A stretch of DNA of 49,302 nucleotides, taken from NCBI RefSeq assembly GCF_000745975.1, contig NZ_JQKJ01000028.1, positions 1 to 49,302 on the forward strand. The letters run 5' to 3'. This document shows, piece after piece, positions 47,465 through 49,302 of this stretch (positions are counted from its first letter, which is position 1; each line of letters begins with the position of its first letter). Origin of the DNA: Desulfobacter vibrioformis DSM 8776 (GTDB lineage Bacteria > Desulfobacterota > Desulfobacteria > Desulfobacterales > Desulfobacteraceae). A program made the translations under genes and the position numbers. A model generated the notes under the pieces. The model had not been told where the DNA came from. It saw only the letters and a program-made list of their open reading frames with translations, and did no database searches.

Positions 47465-48985
47465 TCACGCCTGCTCCCAGGTTACTCTCAAAATCTCCTG
47501 GTAGGTAGTTTGCCCCTTAAGCATTTTTTCTATCCCGTTTTCCCGTAAAGGAATCAGGCCTTGTTCACGGGCTGCCTTTCGCATATCACCAAGGTTTGAA
47601 TTCCGGGTTGTCAACTGCTTTACTCCCCGGGTATAGGCAAGAATTTCATAAATCCCGGCCCGGCCGCTGTAGCCGGTATTTCTGCATTTCATACATCCCT
47701 TGCCGTGTTTGAGCTTTAACGGCCCGTCACCCGGCACAAAAAGCCCCAGGTCTGCAAGCTCCCGGCGGTCCATTTCAAAGGGCTGGACGCAATGGGGACA
47801 AATTTTGCGCACCAGGCGCTGGGCAACAACCCCGGCAAGGGCGGAATGAATCAGATAGGGCGGGATACCTAAATCCAAAAGCCTGAAAACCGTGGACACG
47901 GCATCGTTGGTATGCAGGGTGGACAGCACCAGGTGCCCTGTCAGGGCAGCCTGTACCGCAGCCTGGGCCGTTTCAAGGTCCCGGATCTCTCCCACCATGA
48001 TGATATCCGGATCCTGGCGCATGATATTGCGTAAAACCGACCCGAAGGTCACATCAATGGCCGGCTGGACCCCAATCTGGTTAAACTCCTCATGGATCAT
48101 TTCAATGGGATCTTCAATGGTGGTGATATTCACTTCAGGAGACGACAGCATGCGCAAAGAAGAATACAACGTGGTGGATTTCCCGGATCCGGTGGGACCG
48201 GTTACCAGCACAATACCAAAGGGCATGGTGATCAGTTTTTTATATTTTTTCAGATCTGCCGGAGTAAATCCCAAGCTTTCCAGGTCCTGGAGAAGAATTT
48301 CAGGGTCCATGATCCGCATGACCACCTTTTCGCCGAATGCCACAGGGATCGTAGATACCCGGATTTCCACTTCCTGGTCCTTTTTGAGCATTTTAATCCG
48401 CCCGTCCTGGGGCCGTCTTTTCTCGGCCATATCAAGGGCAGACAGATTTTTAATGCGGCTGACCACGGCATTGTGAAGTTTTTTGGGCAATTTGTACACA
48501 GTATGCAATGCCCCGTCAATGCGCATGCGTACAAGGCAGATATCCCGCTTGGGTTCAATATGGATATCACTGGCCTTCTGGTCAAAGGCATAGGAAAACA
48601 GATGATCCACGGCATTGACAATATGCTGATCCGTGGCCGGTGGTTCATCCATGTTGCCAAGTTTGACAAACCGTTCAAGATTGCCTAAATCCACGCCGCG
48701 TTGGGAAAAAAGATTTTCAGCCGCACTGATGGAATGATGAAACCCGAAAAATTCCCTGATAAACCTTGCCACATCCGTTTTTGAACTGACAATGGGGGAT
48801 ACCTTCAGATTGGTCACCCGCTGGACATCGGCAATAGCCTCATGGTTAAAGGGATCAGGGGTGGCCACCACCAGTTTGCCGCCGTTTATCTGCAAAGGCA
48901 GCAGCAGATGTCTCAGGGCAAAGGAGCGGGAAATGGTGCCGGTGACAAGATTGAGTTCGAGTTTTAACGGATCAATTTTTTCTGG
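47465..48985 (-). pseudogene. gspE: Type II secretion/type IV pilus ATPase (GspE/PilB family), 5'-truncated
   Basis: The frame ends at 47465 and reads as a GspE/PilB ATPase: a piece of the N-terminal domain (KIDPLKLELNLVTGTISRSF), then the Walker A GPTGSGKSTT (about residue 231-240 counted from the TTG at 48895), an aspartate-box region (TIEDPIE), GEIRDLETA Walker B, HTNDA, and the zinc site CPHC ... CMKC. The coding sequence is homologous up to about 48982, then hits an in-frame TAG (48986-48988) inside foreign sequence. A TTG at 48895 gives the longest formal frame, but the first 30 residues in frame upstream belong to the gene too. About the first 100-150 residues of a normal protein are missing. 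It is followed downstream by the LysM gene, convergent. Confidence 0.85.
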
Positions 48986-49302
48986 CTATAACGGATTTGG
49001 GGGGTGACCTTTTGACTGGATTTTTAGAGTGCTTTCGTTCATGGTTAAGTTGCAAAGCATAACCTGAAAAATGAAAGGAGCAACGAAAATTCAGACAACA
49101 AAGCCAACTCCCCGAAAGAATCGTACAATTGTACTCCCCTTTGATCAAGAGAAATATATGGTTTCGATTCAGGATCCCAAAAAATTCAAAAGAATAGTGG
49201 ACAATTTCATCGAAAAGCATTCCGAGCTTTTCCCCGATGGAATCCGGAACGGATACGGGTTGAAGGATATTCGGCGTTCTAAAAAGCTTAACGTGCCTAC
49301 AA
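48986..49302 (+). mobile_element. Left end of an insertion sequence interrupting gspE
   Basis: From about 48983 the gspE homology stops abruptly and foreign sequence begins (GGATTTGGGGGGTGACCTTT). A transposase-like gene starts 85 bp further on and runs out of the window. The exact boundary, terminal repeat and target duplication cannot be determined because the other end lies outside. Confidence 0.65.
49071..49302 (+). CDS. Transposase-like protein, N-terminal part (partial)
   Basis: The ATG at 49071 opens a frame of at least 77 codons to the window edge. It begins MKGATKIQTTKPTPRKNRTI, followed by LPFDQEKYM, DPKKFKRIVDNFIEKHSELF and PDGIRNGYGLKDIRRSKKL. The arrangement of a short basic start, a (V/I)LPFDQ-Y motif and a PELFP-like motif reminds me of unassigned transposases common in deltaproteobacteria; the DDE catalytic part would lie outside. 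No strong ribosome-binding site is seen upstream. Confidence 0.55.
   Translation, partial: MKGATKIQTTKPTPRKNRTIVLPFDQEKYMVSIQDPKKFKRIVDNFIEKHSELFPDGIRNGYGLKDIRRSKKLNVPT

Overview
The window looks like a chromosomal segment of a marine, motile, sulfate-reducing deltaproteobacterium of the Desulfobacteraceae, probably close to Desulfobacter. The main evidence is a complete qrcABCD operon, which encodes the periplasmic cytochrome c:menaquinone reductase of sulfate reducers. Next to it lies a Bacillus/Wolinella-type succinate dehydrogenase/fumarate reductase operon (sdhCAB) and a malic enzyme fused to a phosphotransacetylase-like domain, as expected of an organism that oxidises acetate or other organics through the TCA cycle. 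The genus is inferred; no rRNA gene or other phylogenetic marker was used.

Layout: 1-793 is an IS982-family transposase cut by the left edge. 984-8872 (+ strand) holds an exported alkaline phosphatase, a Cache-domain chemoreceptor, a YibE/F membrane protein, a PPK2 polyphosphate kinase, a broken SulP anion transporter and a tandem universal stress protein. 8940-13365 (- strand) is a compact run transcribed DUF2065 - queA - tgt - hypA - hypB - MEMO-family protein, joining queuosine tRNA modification with NiFe-hydrogenase nickel insertion. 13509-15578 (+) carries gatB and a periplasmic TolB-like protein. 15662-26255 (-) is the hook/junction operon flgD-flgE-flgN-flgK-flgL, and fliD (26850-28898, +) diverges from it. 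28954-34227 (-) is the Qrc region including an unlisted 52-residue membrane protein. 34228-36312 holds repeats, a STAS anti-sigma-factor antagonist and an unknown membrane protein. 36520-39871 (-) is sdhCAB with a clear terminator and promoter. 40394-42658 (-) is maeB. 42742-46315 (-) holds an HD phosphohydrolase, a degenerate HD-GYP protein, motA and motB. 46423-47454 (+) is a LysM protein. 47465-48985 (-) is a GspE/PilB-type ATPase whose 5' end is cut off by a second mobile element at the right edge.

How the genes work together: periplasmic cytochromes reduced by hydrogenases or formate dehydrogenases pass electrons to QrcABCD and then to menaquinone, while SdhCAB exchanges electrons between succinate/fumarate and the same quinone pool. 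MaeB links malate to pyruvate. HypA/HypB prepare nickel for hydrogenases. The flagellar genes encode hook cap, hook, junction and filament cap proteins plus the MotAB stator.

The most unusual feature is the flagellar set. FlgE (905 aa), FlgK (1394 aa), FlgL (650 aa), FliD (682 aa) and FlgD (371 aa) are all much longer than usual. Their extra length consists of related inserted modules, some with DxDxDG calcium-binding-like loops, that appear in more than one of these proteins. FlgD carries a complete duplication of its C-terminal Ig/Tudor-like part. Other points of interest are the small qrc-linked membrane protein, a QrcA with five rather than six canonical haem motifs, a sigma-28-like promoter at fliD, two disrupted genes (sulP, gspE), and a dispersed repeat that supplies the last codons of the YibE/F gene.
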